Shown one piece after another: positions 1 through 13,440 of a stretch of DNA of 64,000 nt. A program made the translations under genes and the position numbers. Origin of the DNA: Omphiscola glabra (Eukaryota > Mollusca > Gastropoda > Lymnaeidae). The stretch is from assembly GCA_964017045.1 (NCBI GenBank), contig OZ024809.1, forward strand, positions 14,142,307-14,206,306, read 5' to 3'. A model generated the notes under the pieces. That model did not search any database. It was not told the origin of the DNA and was given only the letters and a program-made list of their open reading frames with translations. Numbering within the stretch: the stretch's first letter is position 1; each line of letters starts with the position of its first letter.

Positions 1-290
1 GATATCTATACAAAATTATTTTCCTTTTTTTAACAAGATTGCAAAGATATTGACTTTACAATGGAGACTTTTTGCGAGCATCCGTCGAAATGCAATATAA
101 AATATCAGTTATTGAACAACCTTGTGGAGAGTGCAGACGACTCTTTGTTAATATTATCTTAACATTACAACCACAACAGTTGACTCAACTTTCCCATTTA
201 ATCAACTGCCACTTATTAATTCAGCCACATCTGGACATGACGAAACAAATGAAACCAAAATTTTAGATTTGGAAAAGGCCTCAGAAAATG
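1..290 (+). pseudogene. Broken copy of a short unidentified reading frame
   Basis: This stretch matches the 84-codon open frame at 33,322-33,576. Here the frame is interrupted by a small frameshift around 100-125. A CAG-to-TAG change near 264 ends the frame after the residues KPKF. The conserved core includes LTLQPQQL and CHLLIQP. I do not recognise the family. It is either a decayed terminal exon or a relic of a mobile element, and it marks the left edge of the duplicated block. Confidence 0.45.
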
Positions 291-397
291 GCGTTTATTA
301 AACAGAAAAATCAAATCAAAATATTGGTGAAATGTACATCCCATTAATTAAACTGGTGACAATGACTGACAATGATAAGACAAACACAATACATATA

Positions 398-1700
398 CTA
401 ATTGGCATGGAAATAACACACAATCATAGACTCATTGGCATAGAAATAACACACACATATACAGATAGCATAAAAATAATACACATATATACCAATTAGC
501 ATGGAAATAACACACATATACCACTTAGCATACAAATAACAAACACATATACAAATAGCATGGAAATAACACACATATACCACTTAGCATACAAATAACA
601 AACACATATACAAATAGCATGGAAATAACACACATATACCACTTAGCATACAAATAACAAACACATATACAAATAGCATGGAAATAACACACATATACCA
701 CCTAGCATACAAATAACAAACACATATACAAATAGCATGGAAATAACACACATATACCACTTAGCATACAAATAACAAACACATATACAAATAGCATGGA
801 AATAACACACATATACCACTTAGCATACAAATAACAAACACATATACAAATAGCATGGAAATAACACACATATACCACTTAGCATACAAATAACAAACAC
901 ATATACAAATAGCATGGCAATAATACATACATAGCAATTAGCATGGAAAAAACTCACACATGTAAATCCGTTATGGAAATAACATGCACATAATCCAGTT
1001 AGCATGGAAATAACACAAACAATTACCAATTAGCATGGAAATAATACATACATATACCAATTTTTGAAAGAAAACACTCATACCAATAACATAGAAATAA
1101 CCACACATATAACAAATGGCATGGAAATAACATGCAGATATACCAATTAGCATGGAAAATAACACATAAGAGCAAATTAGCATTGAAATAATAAACCATA
1201 GACCATTTTTTAAAATAAAACACATATACCACTAATATTTCTATAACACATATATAACATATAGCCCCAAAATAACATGCTCATATATCAATTATCATAG
1301 AAATTAACACATAATGCCAATTAGCATGCAAGTACACACATATACAAATTAAAATGGAAATAACACACATATTAAATAGCATGGAAATAACACATATAAA
1401 TATACCAATTAGCATAGGATTAATAAACATAAATTAACTTATAAGAATGGGTATGGGAATAACACATTCATAAACTAATTAGCATTGTATAACATACAAA
1501 CATATACCATTAACATTGAAATAAATATATTCATAAACAAAAAATATACTAATAAGCAATGCAATAATACACAAACATACACATATTAGTGTGGTAAAAA
1601 CACACTTACATATGCCGATTAGCATTGGAATAACATTCATGTACCAATTAGCATGGAATAACACACAATTATATGCCAATAAACATAGATATAATAAACA
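398..1700. repeat. AT-rich ~30 bp minisatellite with a 59 bp sub-array
   Basis: Degenerate units of about 30 bp recur, built around CAATTAGCATGGAAATAACA and an ACACATATA stretch. Between about 505 and 920 the units become nearly identical in a 59 bp dimer repeated about seven times, which points to recent local amplification. Open frames on the minus strand here follow the repeat and look non-coding. The same family is longer in block B (33,655-37,010). Confidence 0.9.
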
Positions 1701-1734
1701 GACACACCTAATTCGGTAACGCTTCTGTGCAACT

Positions 1735-1842
1735 CATCTGTTCCGATTCCTTGTTTCTCATCTAGTGCCATAGTTCTCTTCCAGTGACATTGTCCACTCC
1801 CAGTCCCATTATCCGTTACCAGTGCCATCATCCACTCCCAGT
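1735..1842. repeat. 19 bp minisatellite (CCCAGTGCCATCGTCC type)
   Basis: Short imperfect units share the core CCCAGTGCCATCGTCC. The array continues after the SINE at 2,333-2,420, so the SINE appears to have interrupted it. The matching array in block B (37,030-37,330) is uninterrupted. Confidence 0.8.
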
Positions 1843-2329
1843 GTCTTCTTCTTCTTCTTATGTTTGAGGGCCCACGATCAATTTATTGATCATTCTGGCT
1901 CCTGGTTTGAATTCAAAGTTTGCCTTCTCTTAGATGAGTTACCGTCCAAGGCTAACGAGTCCCATCCACCCGGGAGTTGCCAGAATGTTTCATTGTATCA
2001 ATGATATCCGCCTATCGGGACTCCATCTCCGGGTTTGAATTCAGAGTTTCCTTCTCTTAGATGAGTTACCGTCCAAGGCTAACGAGTCCCATCCACCCGG
2101 GAGTTGCCAGAATGTTTCATTGTATCAATGATATCCGCCTATCGGGACTCCATCTCCGGGTTTGAATTCAGAGTTTCCTTCTCTTAGATGAGTTGCCGTC
2201 CAAGGTTAACGAGTCCCATCCACCCGGGCTGCTGGTGGTGTGTTTGCTTGACTGGGCTTTGGTGGGGATTGAACTCGAGACCATCAACTTGAGATTTGCT
2301 CAGTTTAGACCACTCGGCAACCCAGCACC
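1843..2329 (-). mobile_element. tRNA-derived SINE with an internally duplicated body
   Basis: Read on the minus strand, the element starts near 2,329 with a tRNA-like head (about 2,254-2,327). An A-box-like TTGCCGAGTGG lies at about 2,310-2,320 and a B-box-like GAGTTCAATCC at about 2,266-2,276, resembling tRNA-Leu or tRNA-Ser. A body of about 127 bp containing GGACGGTAACTCATC and AGAGAAGGAAACTCTGA follows and is repeated about 2.4 times. The tail is (AGA)n, seen as TTC repeats at 1,845-1,859. Block B has no SINE at the matching place. The target duplication may be CACTGGGA, but the 19 bp minisatellite target makes this ambiguous. Confidence 0.75.
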
Positions 2330-2332
2330 ATT

Positions 2333-2420
2333 CACATCCCAGTGCCATCGTCCACTCCCAGTTCCATCGTTCTCTCCAAGTGCCTTCGTACACTCCAATG
2401 CCGTTGTCCACACCATGTGA
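2333..2420. repeat. 19 bp minisatellite, continued after the SINE
   Basis: The CCCAGTGCCATCG-type units resume here and grade into the sequence CACACCATGTGATGTCCG, which is also found near 37,590 in block B. Confidence 0.7.
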
Positions 2421-2449
2421 TGTCCGGTGCCGCTCATTCTTCCTGGTGC

Positions 2450-2660
2450 CACTCCTATTAGCATGTGAATAACACATATTAGTTGGCATGTGTATACCAC
2501 AAATACTTATACCAATTAGCAATAAAATAATACAAATAACTACACTTATAAGCTTAGGAAAAACCCACAACCATGTACCAATCAGCAAAGAATAAGACAC
2601 AAACTTAAACCAATTAAAAATAACATATTTACACCTACGTCCGTGCCGCTTCTCTGTCCT
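2450..2660. repeat. AT-rich minisatellite, short second segment
   Basis: Degenerate units with CAATTAGCA and AAATAACACA recur, as in 398-1,700. The matching short segment in block B is at 37,360-37,540. No gene is seen. Confidence 0.7.
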
Positions 2661-2754
2661 GGTGCAGTCGTCAGCTTACACTGCCGTCATCAGCTTCTAG
2701 TGCCGTCATCTCAAAATGCTGTCTTTCCACTCCAAGTGCTTTCTTCAGCTCCAA

Positions 2755-3050
2755 GTGCGGACTTTCTCTCTAAGGTGTTCTGCAGGTGTTTGTAAATGTG
2801 TAGATGGAGGTGTTGGTGGAGGTGTTTGTGGAGTTGGTGGTGATGTAGGTGATGCAGGTAATGGATGAGGTGGTATGGTGGTAGAGGTGGTTTTGGTGGT
2901 GGTGGTGAAGGTGGTGGAGGTGCTGGTGGTGGTGGAGATGCTGGGGGTGTTCGTAGAGATGTGGTGGAGTTGATGGTGATGTAGGTAATGGTGGAGGTGA
3001 AATAGTGTTTGGGGTGGAGGTTGTGGTGGAAGTGGTGGAGGTGTTGGACA
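2755..3050. repeat. GT-rich low-complexity block (GGTGGTGGAGGTG)
   Basis: The plus strand is almost only G, T and A, in runs such as GGTGGAGGTGTTGG. It has no in-frame stops, which produces Val/Glu-rich frames on one strand and Thr/Pro-rich frames on the other. It corresponds to 37,630-38,215 in block B and borders the complex satellite. Confidence 0.85.
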
Positions 3051-6000
3051 CCCCAACCAATAACCTAACAAAGGACTGCCCGGTCACCAGGCTCCGGTCG
3101 CCAGTTTCCAGTCACCAGCTTCCGGTCACCAGTTCCCAGTCACAAGCACCCGTATGCCAACTCCCGGGCACTACCCACCCCCCTTCCATAAAAAGGACAC
3201 TTAGCAAACTAAAAAGGGAATCCCTTCACCCAAAAAAAGTGGTGTAAAATGTGATGCAGTTAGATGTGGTGGTGGGGTTCATGTGGTGGAGGAAGTGTTG
3301 AAGGTGTTGGTGCTTTTGGAGGTGTTTGGGCTGCTGTTTGTTGTGGTGGTAGTAGAAGATGTGGTGTTAGTAGAAGAGGTGGTGGTAGTAGATGTAGCAG
3401 TAACAAAGGACCACCCCAACCTAAAAAAGGAATCCCCAAACATAAAAAAGGACATCCCTAAGCTAGCTCCCAATAACCAGCTTCCAGTCAACAGTTTCCA
3501 GTCACCAGCTTCCGGTGGCTAGTTTCCAGTCACCAGCTTCCGGTCGCCAGTGCCTAGTAACCATCTTCCAGTCACCGGTTCCCTGACACCAGTATTAATT
3601 AAAGGACACCCCCAACCAAAAAAAAAGGACACCAATAACCTAACAAAGGACAGCCCGGTCACCAGGCTCCGGTCGCCAGTTTCCAGTCACCAGCTTCCGG
3701 TCGCCAGTTCCCAGTCACCAGCGCCGTATGCCAGCTCGCGGGCACTACCCACCCTCCCTTCTATAAAAAAGAAAAATAGCAAACTAAAAAGGGAATCCAC
3801 CCACCCACAAAAGATGTGTAGAATGTTATGATATTGGATGTGGTGGTGGGGCGGATGTTGTAGAGGAAGTGGTGTAGGTGTTGGTGCTTTTGGAGGTGTT
3901 TGCGCTGCTGTTGGTTGTGGTGGTAGTAGAAGAGATAGTGGTAGTAGAAGAGATGGTGGTTGTAGATGTAGCAGTAACAAAGGACACCCCAAAATTAAAA
4001 AAGGAATCCCAAAAAATAAAAAAGGACATCCCTGTGCTAGCTCCTAATCACCAGCTTCCGGTCTTTAGTTTCCAGTCACCAGCTTCCGGTAGCTAGTTCC
4101 CAGTCACCAGCTTCCGGTTGCCAGTGCCCAATCACAATCTTCAGGTCGCCGGTTCCCTGTCACCAGTAAAAATTAAAGGACACACCCACCAAAAAAAGGA
4201 CACCAATAACCTAACAAAGGACAGCCCGGTCACCAGGCTCCGGTCGCCCGTTTCCGGTCACCAGCTTCCGGTCGCCAGTTCCCAGTCACCAGCGCCCGTA
4301 TGCCAGCTCGCGGGCACTACCCACCCCACCTTCCAAAAAAAAGAAAAATAGCAAACTAAAAAGGGAATCCACCCCCTCCCCCCAAAAAGTGGTGTAGAAT
4401 GTGATGCTGTTGGATGTGGTGGTGGGGCGGATGTTGTCGAGGAAGTGGTGTAGGCGTTGGAGCTTTTGGAGGTGTTTGGGCTGCTGTTGGTTGTGGTGGT
4501 AGTAGAAGAGATAGTGGTAGTAGAAGAGATGGTGGTTGTAGATGTAGTAGTAACAAAGGACTCCCCTAACCTAAAAAAGAAATCCCAAAAAATAAAAAAG
4601 GACATCCCTGTGCTAGCTCCTAATCACCAGCTTCCGGTCAACAGTTTCCAGTCACCAGCTTCCGGTCGCTAGTTCCCAGTCACCAGCTTCCGGTTGCCAG
4701 TGCCAAATCACAATCTTCCGGTCGCCGGTTCCCTGTCACCAAAAAAAATTAAAGGACACACCCACCAAAAAAAAGGACACCACTAACCTAACAAAGGACA
4801 GCCCGGTCACCAGCCTTCGGTCGCAAGTTTCAAGTAACCAGCGCCATTAGGCCAGCTCTCGGGAACTACCCCCCCCCCAAAAAAAAAAAGAAAAGGACAC
4901 AAAGGAACCTAAAAAGGAGATCACCAAACAAAAAAAAGGTGGTGTAGAATGTGATGCTGTTGAATGTGGCGGTGGGTTGGATGTGGTGGAGGAAGTGGTG
5001 GATGTGTTGGTGCTTGTGGAGGTGTGTGAGCGGCTGTTGGTTGTGGTGCTAGTAGAAGAGGTGGTGTTAGTAGATGTAGCAGTAACACAGGACAACACTC
5101 CCACCCCCCCCCCCCCACAAACGAAAAGCACACAAAGGAACCTAAAAAGGAAATCACCAAACAAAATAAAGGTGGTGTAGAATGTGATGCTGTTGAATGT
5201 GGCGGTGGGTTGGATGTGGTGGAGGAAGTGGTGGATGTGTTGGTGCTTGTGGAGGTGTGTGAGCGGCTGTTGGTTTTGGTGGTAGTAGAAGAGGTGGTGT
5301 TAGTAGATGTAGCAGTAACATAGGACAACACTCCCACCCCCCCCCCAAACTAAGAAGGGGAATCCCCAAACATAAAAAAGGACATCCCTGTGCTAGCTCC
5401 CAACCACCAGCTTCCGGTCAACAGTTTCCAGTCACCAGCTTCCGGTCGCTAGTTCCCAGTCACCATCTTCCGGTCGCTGGTTCCCTGTCACCAGTTAAAC
5501 TTAAAGGACACCCCAACCAAAAAAAGGACACCAATAACCTAACAAAGGACTGCCCGGTCTCCAGCCTCCGGTCGCCAGTTCCCAGTCACCAGCGCCCGTA
5601 TGCCAACTCCCGGGCACTACCCACCCCCCCTTCTATAAAAAAGAAAAATAGCAACATAAAAAGGGAATCCAACCCCCCACCAAGTGGTCTAGAATGTGAT
5701 TCTGTTAGATGTGGTGGTGGGGTTCATCTTGTCGAGGAAGTGGTGGAGGTGTTGGTGCTTTTGGAGGTTTTTGGGCTGCTGCTGGTTGTGGTGGTAGTAG
5801 AAGATGTGGTGCTAGAAGAAGAGGTGGTTGTAGTAGATGTAGCAGTAACAAAGGACCACCCCCCAACCTAAAAAAGTAATCCCCAAACATAAAAAGGACA
5901 TCCCTGTGCTAGCTCCCAATCACCAGCTTCCGGTCAACAGTTTCCAGTCACCAGCTTCCGGTGGCTAGTTCCCAGTCACCAGATTTCGGTCGCCAGTGCC

Positions 6001-9000
6001 TAGTAACCATCTTCCAGTCACCGGTTCCCTGACACCAGTATTAATTAAAGGACACCCCCCAACCAAAAAAAAAAGGACACCAATAACCTAACAAAGGACA
6101 GCCCGGTCACCAGGCTCCGGTCGCCAGTTTCCAGTCACCAGCTTCTGGTCGCCAGTTCCCAGTCACCAGCGCCCGTATGCCAGCTCGCGGGCACTACCCA
6201 CACCCCTTCAATAAAAAAGAAAAATAGCAAACTAAAAAGGGAATCCACCCCTCCCCCCAAAAAGTGGTGTAGAATGTGATGCTGTTGGATGTGGTGGTGG
6301 GGCGGATGTTGTCGAGGAAGTGGTGTAGGTGTTGGAGCTTTTGGAGGTGTTTGGGCTGCTGTTGGTTGTGGTGGTAGTAGAAGAGATAGTGGTAGTAGAA
6401 GAGATGGTGGTTGTAGATGTAGCAGTAACAAAGGACACCCCAAAATTAAAAAAGGAATCCCAAAAAATAAAAAAGGACATCCCTGTGCTAGCTCCTAATC
6501 ACCAGCTTCCGGTCAACAGTTTCCAGTCACCAGCTTCCGGTCGCTAGTTCCCAGTCACCAGCTTCCGGTTGCCAGTGCCCAATCACAATCTTCCGGTCGC
6601 CGGTTCCCTGTCACCAGTAAAAATTAAAGGACACACCCACCAAAAAAAAGGACACCACTAACCTAACAAAGGACAGCCCGGTCACCAGCCTTCGGTCGCA
6701 AGTTTCCAGTAACCAGCGCCCTTAGGCCAGCTCTCGGGCACTAACCCCCCCCCCCCCCCCCCCAAAAAAAAAGAAAAGGACACAAAGGAACCTAAAAAGG
6801 AAATCACCAAACAAAATAAAGTTGGTGTAGAAAGTGATGCTGTTGAATGTGGCTGTGGATTGGATGTGGTGGAGGAAGTGGTGGATGTGTTGGTGCTTGT
6901 GGAGGTGTGTGAGCGGCTGTTGGTTGTGGTGCTAGTAGAAGAGGTTGTGTTAGTAGATGTAGCAGTAAAATAGGACAACACTCACACCCCCCAAACTAAG
7001 AAGGGGAATCCCCAAACATAAAAAAGGACATCCCTGTGCTAGCTCCCAACCACCAGCTTCCGGTCAACAGTTTCCAGTCACCAGCTTCCGGTCGCTAGTT
7101 CCCAGTCACCATCTTCCGGTCGCTGGTTCCCTGTCACCAGTTAAACTTAAAGGACACCCCAACCAAAAAAAGGACACCAATAACCTAACAAAGGACTGCC
7201 CGGTCTCCAGCCTCCGGTCGCCAGTTCCCAGTCACAAGCGCCCGTATGCCAACTCCCGGGCACTACCCACCCCCTTCTATAAAAAAGAAAAATAGCAACA
7301 TAAAAAGGGAATCCACCCCCTTACCAAGTGGTCTAGAATGTGATTCTGTTAGATGTGGTGGTAAGGTTCATGTTGTCGAGGAAGTGGTGGAGGTGTTGGT
7401 GCTTTTGGAGGTTTTTGGGCTGCTGCTGGTTGTGGTGGTAGTAGAAGATGTGGTGCTAGAAGAAGAGGTGGTTGTAGTAGATGTAGCAGTAACAAAGGAC
7501 CACCCCCCAACCTAAAAAAAGTAATCCCCAAACATAAAAAGGACATCCCTAAGCTAGCTCCCAATAACCAGCTTCCGGTCAACAGTTTCCAGTCAACAGC
7601 TTCCGGTGGCTAGTTCCCAGTCACCAGCTTCCGGTCGCCAGTGCCCAGTAACCATCTTCCAGTCACCGGTTCCCTGACACCAGTATTAATTAAAGGACAC
7701 CCCCAAACAAAAAAAAAGGACACCAATAACCTAACAAAGGACAGCCCGGTCACCAGGCTCCGGTCGCCAGTTTCCAGTCACCAGCTTCCGGTCGCCAGTT
7801 CACAGTCACCAGCGCCAGTATGCCAGCTCGCGGGCACTACCCACCCCCCCTTCCATAAAAAAGAAAAATAGCAAACTAAAAAGGGAATCCACCCCCTCCC
7901 CCCAAAAGGTGGTGTAGAATGTGATGCTGTTGGATGTGGTGGTGGGGCGGATGTTGTCGAGGAAGTGGTGTAGGTGTTGGAGCTTTTGGAGGTGTTTGGG
8001 CTGCTGTTGGTTGTGGTGGTAGTAGAAGAGATAGTGGTAGTAGAAGAGATGGTGGTTGTAGATGTAGCAGTAACAAAGGACCCCCCTAACCTGAAAAAGG
8101 AATCCCAAAAAATAAAAAAGGACATCCCTGTGCTAGCTCCTAATCACCAGCTTCCGGTCAACAGTTTCCAGTCACCAGCTTCCGGTCGCTAGTTCCCAGT
8201 CACCAGCTTCCGGTTGCCAGTGCCCAATCACAATCTTCCGGTCGCCGGTTCCCTGTCACCAGTAAAAATTAAAGGACACACCCACCAAAAAAAAGGACAC
8301 CACTAACCTAACAAAGGACAGCCCGGTCACCAGCCTTTGGTCGCAAGTTTCCAGTAACCAGCGCCCTTAGGCCAGCTCTCGGGCACGAACACCCCCCCCC
8401 CCAAAAAAAAAAAAGAAAAGGACACAAAGGAACCTAAAAAGGAAATCACCAAACAAAATAAAGGTGGTGTAGAAAGTGATGCTGTCGAATGTGGCGTTGG
8501 ATTGGATGTGGTGGAGGAAGTGGTGGATGTGTTGGTGCTTGTGGAGGTGTGTGGGCGGCTGTTGGTTGTGGTGCTAGTAGAAGAGGTTGTGTTAGTAGAT
8601 GTAGCAGTAACATAAGACAACACTCCCACCCCCCAAACTAAGAAGGGGAATCCCCAAACATAAAAAAGGACATCCCTGTGCTAGCTCCCAACCACCAGCT
8701 TCCGGTCAACAGTTTCCAGTCACCAGCTTCCGGTCGCTAGTTCCCAGTCACCATCTTCCGGTCGCTGGTTCCCTGTCACCAGTTAAACTTAAAAGACACC
8801 CCAACCAAAAAAAGGACACCAATAACCTAACAAAGGACTGCCCGGTCACCAGCCTCCGGTCGCCAGTTCCCAGTCACCAGCGCCCGTATGCCTACTCCTG
8901 GGCACTACCCACCCCCCTTCTATAAAAAAGAAAAATAGCAACATAATAAGGGAATCCACCCCCCCCCCCCAAGTGGTCTAGAATGTGATTCTGTTAGATG

Positions 9001-12000
9001 TGGTGGTGGGGTTCATGTTGTGGAGGACGTGGTGGAGGTGTTGGTGCTTTTGGAGGTGTTTGGGCTGCTGCTGATTGTGGTGGTAGTAGAAGATGTGGTG
9101 CTAGAAGAAGAGGTGGTGGTAGTAGATGTAGCAGTAACAAAGGACCACCCCCAACCTAAAAAAAGTAATCCCCAAACATAAAAAGGACATCCCTGTGCTA
9201 GCTCCCAATCAACAGGTCCGGTCAACAGTTTCCAGTCACCAGCTTCCGGTGGCTAGTTCCCAGTCACCAGCTTCCGGTTGCCAGTGCCCAGTAACCATCT
9301 TCCACTCACCGGTTCCCTGACAGCAGTATTAATTAAAGGACACCCCCAACCAAAAAAAAAGGACACCAATAACCTAACAAAGGACAGCCCGGTCACCAGG
9401 CTCCGGTCGCCAGTTTCCAGTCACCAGCTTCCGGTCGCCAGTTCCCAGTCACCAGCGCCCGTATGCCAGCTCGCGGGCACTACTCACCCCACCTTCCATA
9501 AAAAAGAAAAATAGCAAACTAAAAAGGGAATCCACACCCCTCCCCCCAAAAAGTGGTGTAGAATGTGATGCTGTTAGATGTGATGGTGGGGTTCATGTGG
9601 TGGAGGAAGTGTTGAAGGTGTTGGTTCTTTTGGAGGTGTTTGTGCTGCTGTTTGTTGTGGTGGTAGTAGAAGATGTGATGTTAGTAGAAGAAGTGGTGGT
9701 AGTAGATGTAGCAGGAACAAAGGACCACCCCCAACCTAAAAAAAGGAATCCCCAAACATAAAAAAGGACATCCCTAAGCTAGCTCCCAATAACCAGCTTC
9801 CAGTCAACAGTTTCCAGTCACCAGCTTCCGGTGGCTAGTTTCCAGTCACCAGCTTCCGGTCGCCAGTGCCCAGAAACCATCTTCCACTCACCGGTTCCCT
9901 GACACCAGTATTAATTAAAGGACACACCAACCAAAAAAAAGGACACCAATAACCTAACAAAGGACAGCCCGGTCACCAGGCTCCGGTCGCCAGTTTCCAG
10001 TCACCAGCTACCAGTCGCCAGTTCCCAGTTACCAGCGCCCGTATTCCAGCTCGCGGGCACTACCCACCCCCCTTCCATAAAAAGGACACATAACAACCTA
10101 AAAAGGGTATTCACCACCCCCCCAAAGGTGGTGTAGAATGTGATGCTGCTGGATGTGGTGGTGGGGCGTATGCTGTGGAGGAAGTTGTGTAGGTGTTGGT
10201 GCCCTTGGGGGTGTTTGCGCTGCTGGTGGTTGTGGTGGTAGTAGAAGAGATAGTGGTTTTAGAAGAGATGTTGGTTGTAGATGTAGCAGTAACAAAGGAC
10301 CCCCCTAAACTAAAAAAGGAATCCCCCCCCCCGCCACAAAAAGGACATCCCTGTGCTAGCTCCTAATCACCAGCTTCCGGTCAACAGTTTCCAGTCACAA
10401 GCTTCCGGTCGCTAGTTCCCAGTCACCAGCTTCCAGTTGCCAGTGCCCAGTAACCATCTTCCAGTCACCGGTTCCCTGACACCAGTATTAATTAAAGGAC
10501 ACACCCACAAAAAAAAGGACACCACTAACCTAACAAAGGACAGCCCGGTCACCAGCCTTCGGTCGCAAGTTTCCAGTAACCAGCGCACTTAGGCCAGCTC
10601 TCGCGCACTACCCCCCCCCCCAAAAAAAAAGAAAAGGACATATAGAAACCTAAAAAGGAAATCACCAAACAAAATAAAGGTGGTGTAGAAAGTGATGCTG
10701 TTGAATGAGGCGGTGGGTTGGATGTGGTGGAGGAAGTGGTGGATGTGTTGGTGCTTGTGGAGGTGTGTGAGCGGCTGTTGGTTGTGGTGGTAGTAGAAGA
10801 GGTGGTGTTAGTAGATGTAGCAGTAACATAGGACAACACTCCCACCCCCACAAACTAAAAAAAGGAATCCCCAAACATACAAAGGACATCCCTGTGATAG
10901 CTCCCAACCACCAGCTTCCGGTCAACAGTTTCCAGTATCCAGCTTCCGGTCGCTAGTTCCCATTCACCATCTTCCGGTCGCTGGTTCCCTGTTACCAGTT
11001 AAACTTAAATGACACCCCAACCAAAAAAAGGACAACAATAACCTAACAAAGGAATGTCCGGTCACCAGCCTCCGGTCGCCAGTTCCCAGTCACCAGCGCC
11101 CGTATGCCAACTCCCGGGCACTATCCACCCCCCTTCCATAAAAAGGACACATAACAACCTAAAAAGGGTATCCACCCCCCAAAGGTGGTGTAGAATGTGA
11201 TACTGCTGGATGTGGTGGGGGGGCGTATGTTGTGGAGGAAGTGGTGTAGGTGTTGGTGCTTTTGGGGGTGTTTGGGCTGCTGTTGGTTGTGGTGGTAGTA
11301 CAAGAGATAGTGGTAGTAAAAGAGATGGTGGTTGTAGATGTAGCAGTAACAAAGGACCCCCCTAACTTAAAAAAGGAATCCCAAAAAATAAAAAAGGACA
11401 TCCCTGTGCTAGCTCCTAATCACCAGCTTCCGTTCAACAGTTTCCATTCACCAGCTTCCGGTCGCTAGTTCCCAGTCACCAGCTTCCGGTTGCCAGTGCC
11501 CAGTCACAATCTTTCGGTCGCCGGTTCCCTGTCACCAGTAAAAATTAAAGGACACACCCACCAAAAAAAAGGACACCAATAACCTAACAAAGGACAGCCC
11601 GGTCACCAGCATTCAGTCGCAAGTTTCCAGTAACCAGCGACCTTAGGCCAGCTCTCAGGCACTCCCCCCCACCCATAAGAAAAGAACACATAGGAACCTA
11701 AAAAGGAAATCACCAAACAAAAAATGGTGGTGTAGAATGTGATGCTGTTGAATGTGGCGGTGGGTTGGATGTGGTGGAGGAAGTGGTGGATGTGTTGGTG
11801 CTTGTGGAGGTGTGTGAGCGGCTGTTGGTTGTGGTGGTAGTAGAAGATGTGGTGCTAGTAGAAGAGGTGGTGTTAGTGGAACTAGAATTAACATTGGACA
11901 ACACTCCCACCCCCAAACTAAAAAAAGGAATCCTCAAACATAAAAAAGGACATCCCTGTGCTAGCTCCCAACCACCAGCTTCCGGTCAACAGTTTCCAGT

Positions 12001-13440
12001 CACCAGCTTCCGGTCGCTAGTTCCCAGTCACCATCTTCCGGTCGCTGGTTCCCTGTCACCAGTTAAACTCAAAGGACACCCCAACAAAAAAAAAGACACC
12101 AATAACCTAATAAAGGACTGCCCGGTCACCAGCCTCCGGTCGCCAGTTCCCAGTCACCAGCGCCCGTGTGCCAACTACCGGGCACTACACACCCCCCTTC
12201 CATAAAAAGGACACATAGCAACCTAAAAAGGGAATCCCCACACCCAAAAAAAAGTGGTGTAGAATGTGATGCTGTTAGATGTGGTGGAGGGGTTCATGTT
12301 GTGGAGGAAGTGGTGGAGGTGTTGGTGCTTTTGGAGGTGTTTGGGCTGCTGTTGGTTGTGGTGGTAGTAGAAGATGTGGTGTTAGTAGAAGAGGTGGTGG
12401 TAGTAGATGTAGCAGTAACAAAGGACCACCCCCTAACCTAAAAAAAGTAATCCCCAAACATAAAAAAGGACATCCCTGTGCTAGCTCCCAATAACCAGCT
12501 TCCGGTCAACAGTTTCCAGTCACTAGCTTCCGGTGGCTAGTTCCCAGTCACCAGCTTCCGGTCGCCAGTGCCCAGTAACCATCTTCCAGTCACCGGTTCC
12601 CTGACACCAGTATTAATTAAAGGACACCCCTCAACCAAAAAAAAAGGACACCAATAACCTATCAAAGAACAGCCCGGTCACCAGGCTCCGGTCGCCAGTT
12701 TCCAGTCACCAGCTTCCGGTCGCCAGTTCCCAGTCACCAGCGCCCGTATGCCAGCTCGCGAAAACTACCCACCCCCCACTTCCATAAAAAGGAAAAATAG
12801 CAAACTAAAAAGGGAATCCCCCCCCCCAAAAAAAAATAAAGTTATGTAGAATGTGATGCTGTTTTATGTTGTGGTGGGGTGCATGTGGTGGAGGAAGTGG
12901 TGGAGGAAGTGGTGGAGGAAGTGGTGGAGGTGTTTATGCTTTTGGAAGTGTTTGGGCTGCTGTTGGTGTTGATGGTAGTAGAAGAGGTGGTGTTAGTAGA
13001 AGATGGGGTGCTTGTAGAAGATGTGGTGTTAGTAGACGTAGCAGTAACAAAGGACCACCCCCTCACCTGAAAAAAGGAATCCCCAAACATAAAAAAGAAC
13101 ATCCCTGTGCTAGCTACCAATCACCAGCTTCCGGTCAACAGTTTCCAGTCACCTGCTTCCAGTCGCTAGTTCCCGGTCACCAGCTTCCTGTCGCCAGTGC
13201 CCAGTCACCATCTTCCGGTCGCCAGTTCCCTGACACCAGTAAAAATTAAAGGACACCCTCACACCAATAACCTAACAAAGGACAGCCCGGTCACCAGCTT
13301 CCGGTCGCCAGTTCCCAGTCACCAGCTTCCGGCCACCGGTTCCCAGTCACCAGCGCCCGTATGCCAGTTCCTGGGCACTACCCACCACCCCTCTCTCTGA
13401 AAGGACACATAGCAACCTAAAAAAGGAATCCCCAATCAAA
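3050..13440. repeat. Complex satellite array, block A type, with ~1,645 bp higher-order repeat
   Basis: Three module classes alternate. The first is a C-rich module with CACCAGCTTCCGGTCGCCAG. The second is an A-rich module with AAAAGGACACC and CCTAAAAAGGAATCC. The third is a GT-rich module of about 150 bp. GT-rich modules start near 3,255, 3,820, 4,390, 4,940, 5,170, 5,690, 6,270, 6,825, 7,330, 7,910, 8,460, 8,985, 9,550, 10,130, 10,680, 11,190, 11,715, 12,255 and 12,850, so one recurs about every 550 bp. Three successive modules of different subtype form a higher-order unit: 5,705 recurs at 7,349, 6,329 at 7,974, and 6,682 at 8,327, all about 1,645 bp apart. A local tandem copy of one GT module lies at 4,940-5,320. 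No credible gene is present. Confidence 0.9.

Noticed and set aside
398..1230. Cys/Ile-rich minus-strand frames that look like small membrane proteins
   Set aside because: They are direct translations of the AT-rich ~30 bp minisatellite and recur wherever it occurs (also 33,619-37,108).
2254..2327. Functional tRNA gene on the minus strand
   Set aside because: The A- and B-box-like motifs are joined to a SINE body and tail, and no complete cloverleaf with a terminator follows.
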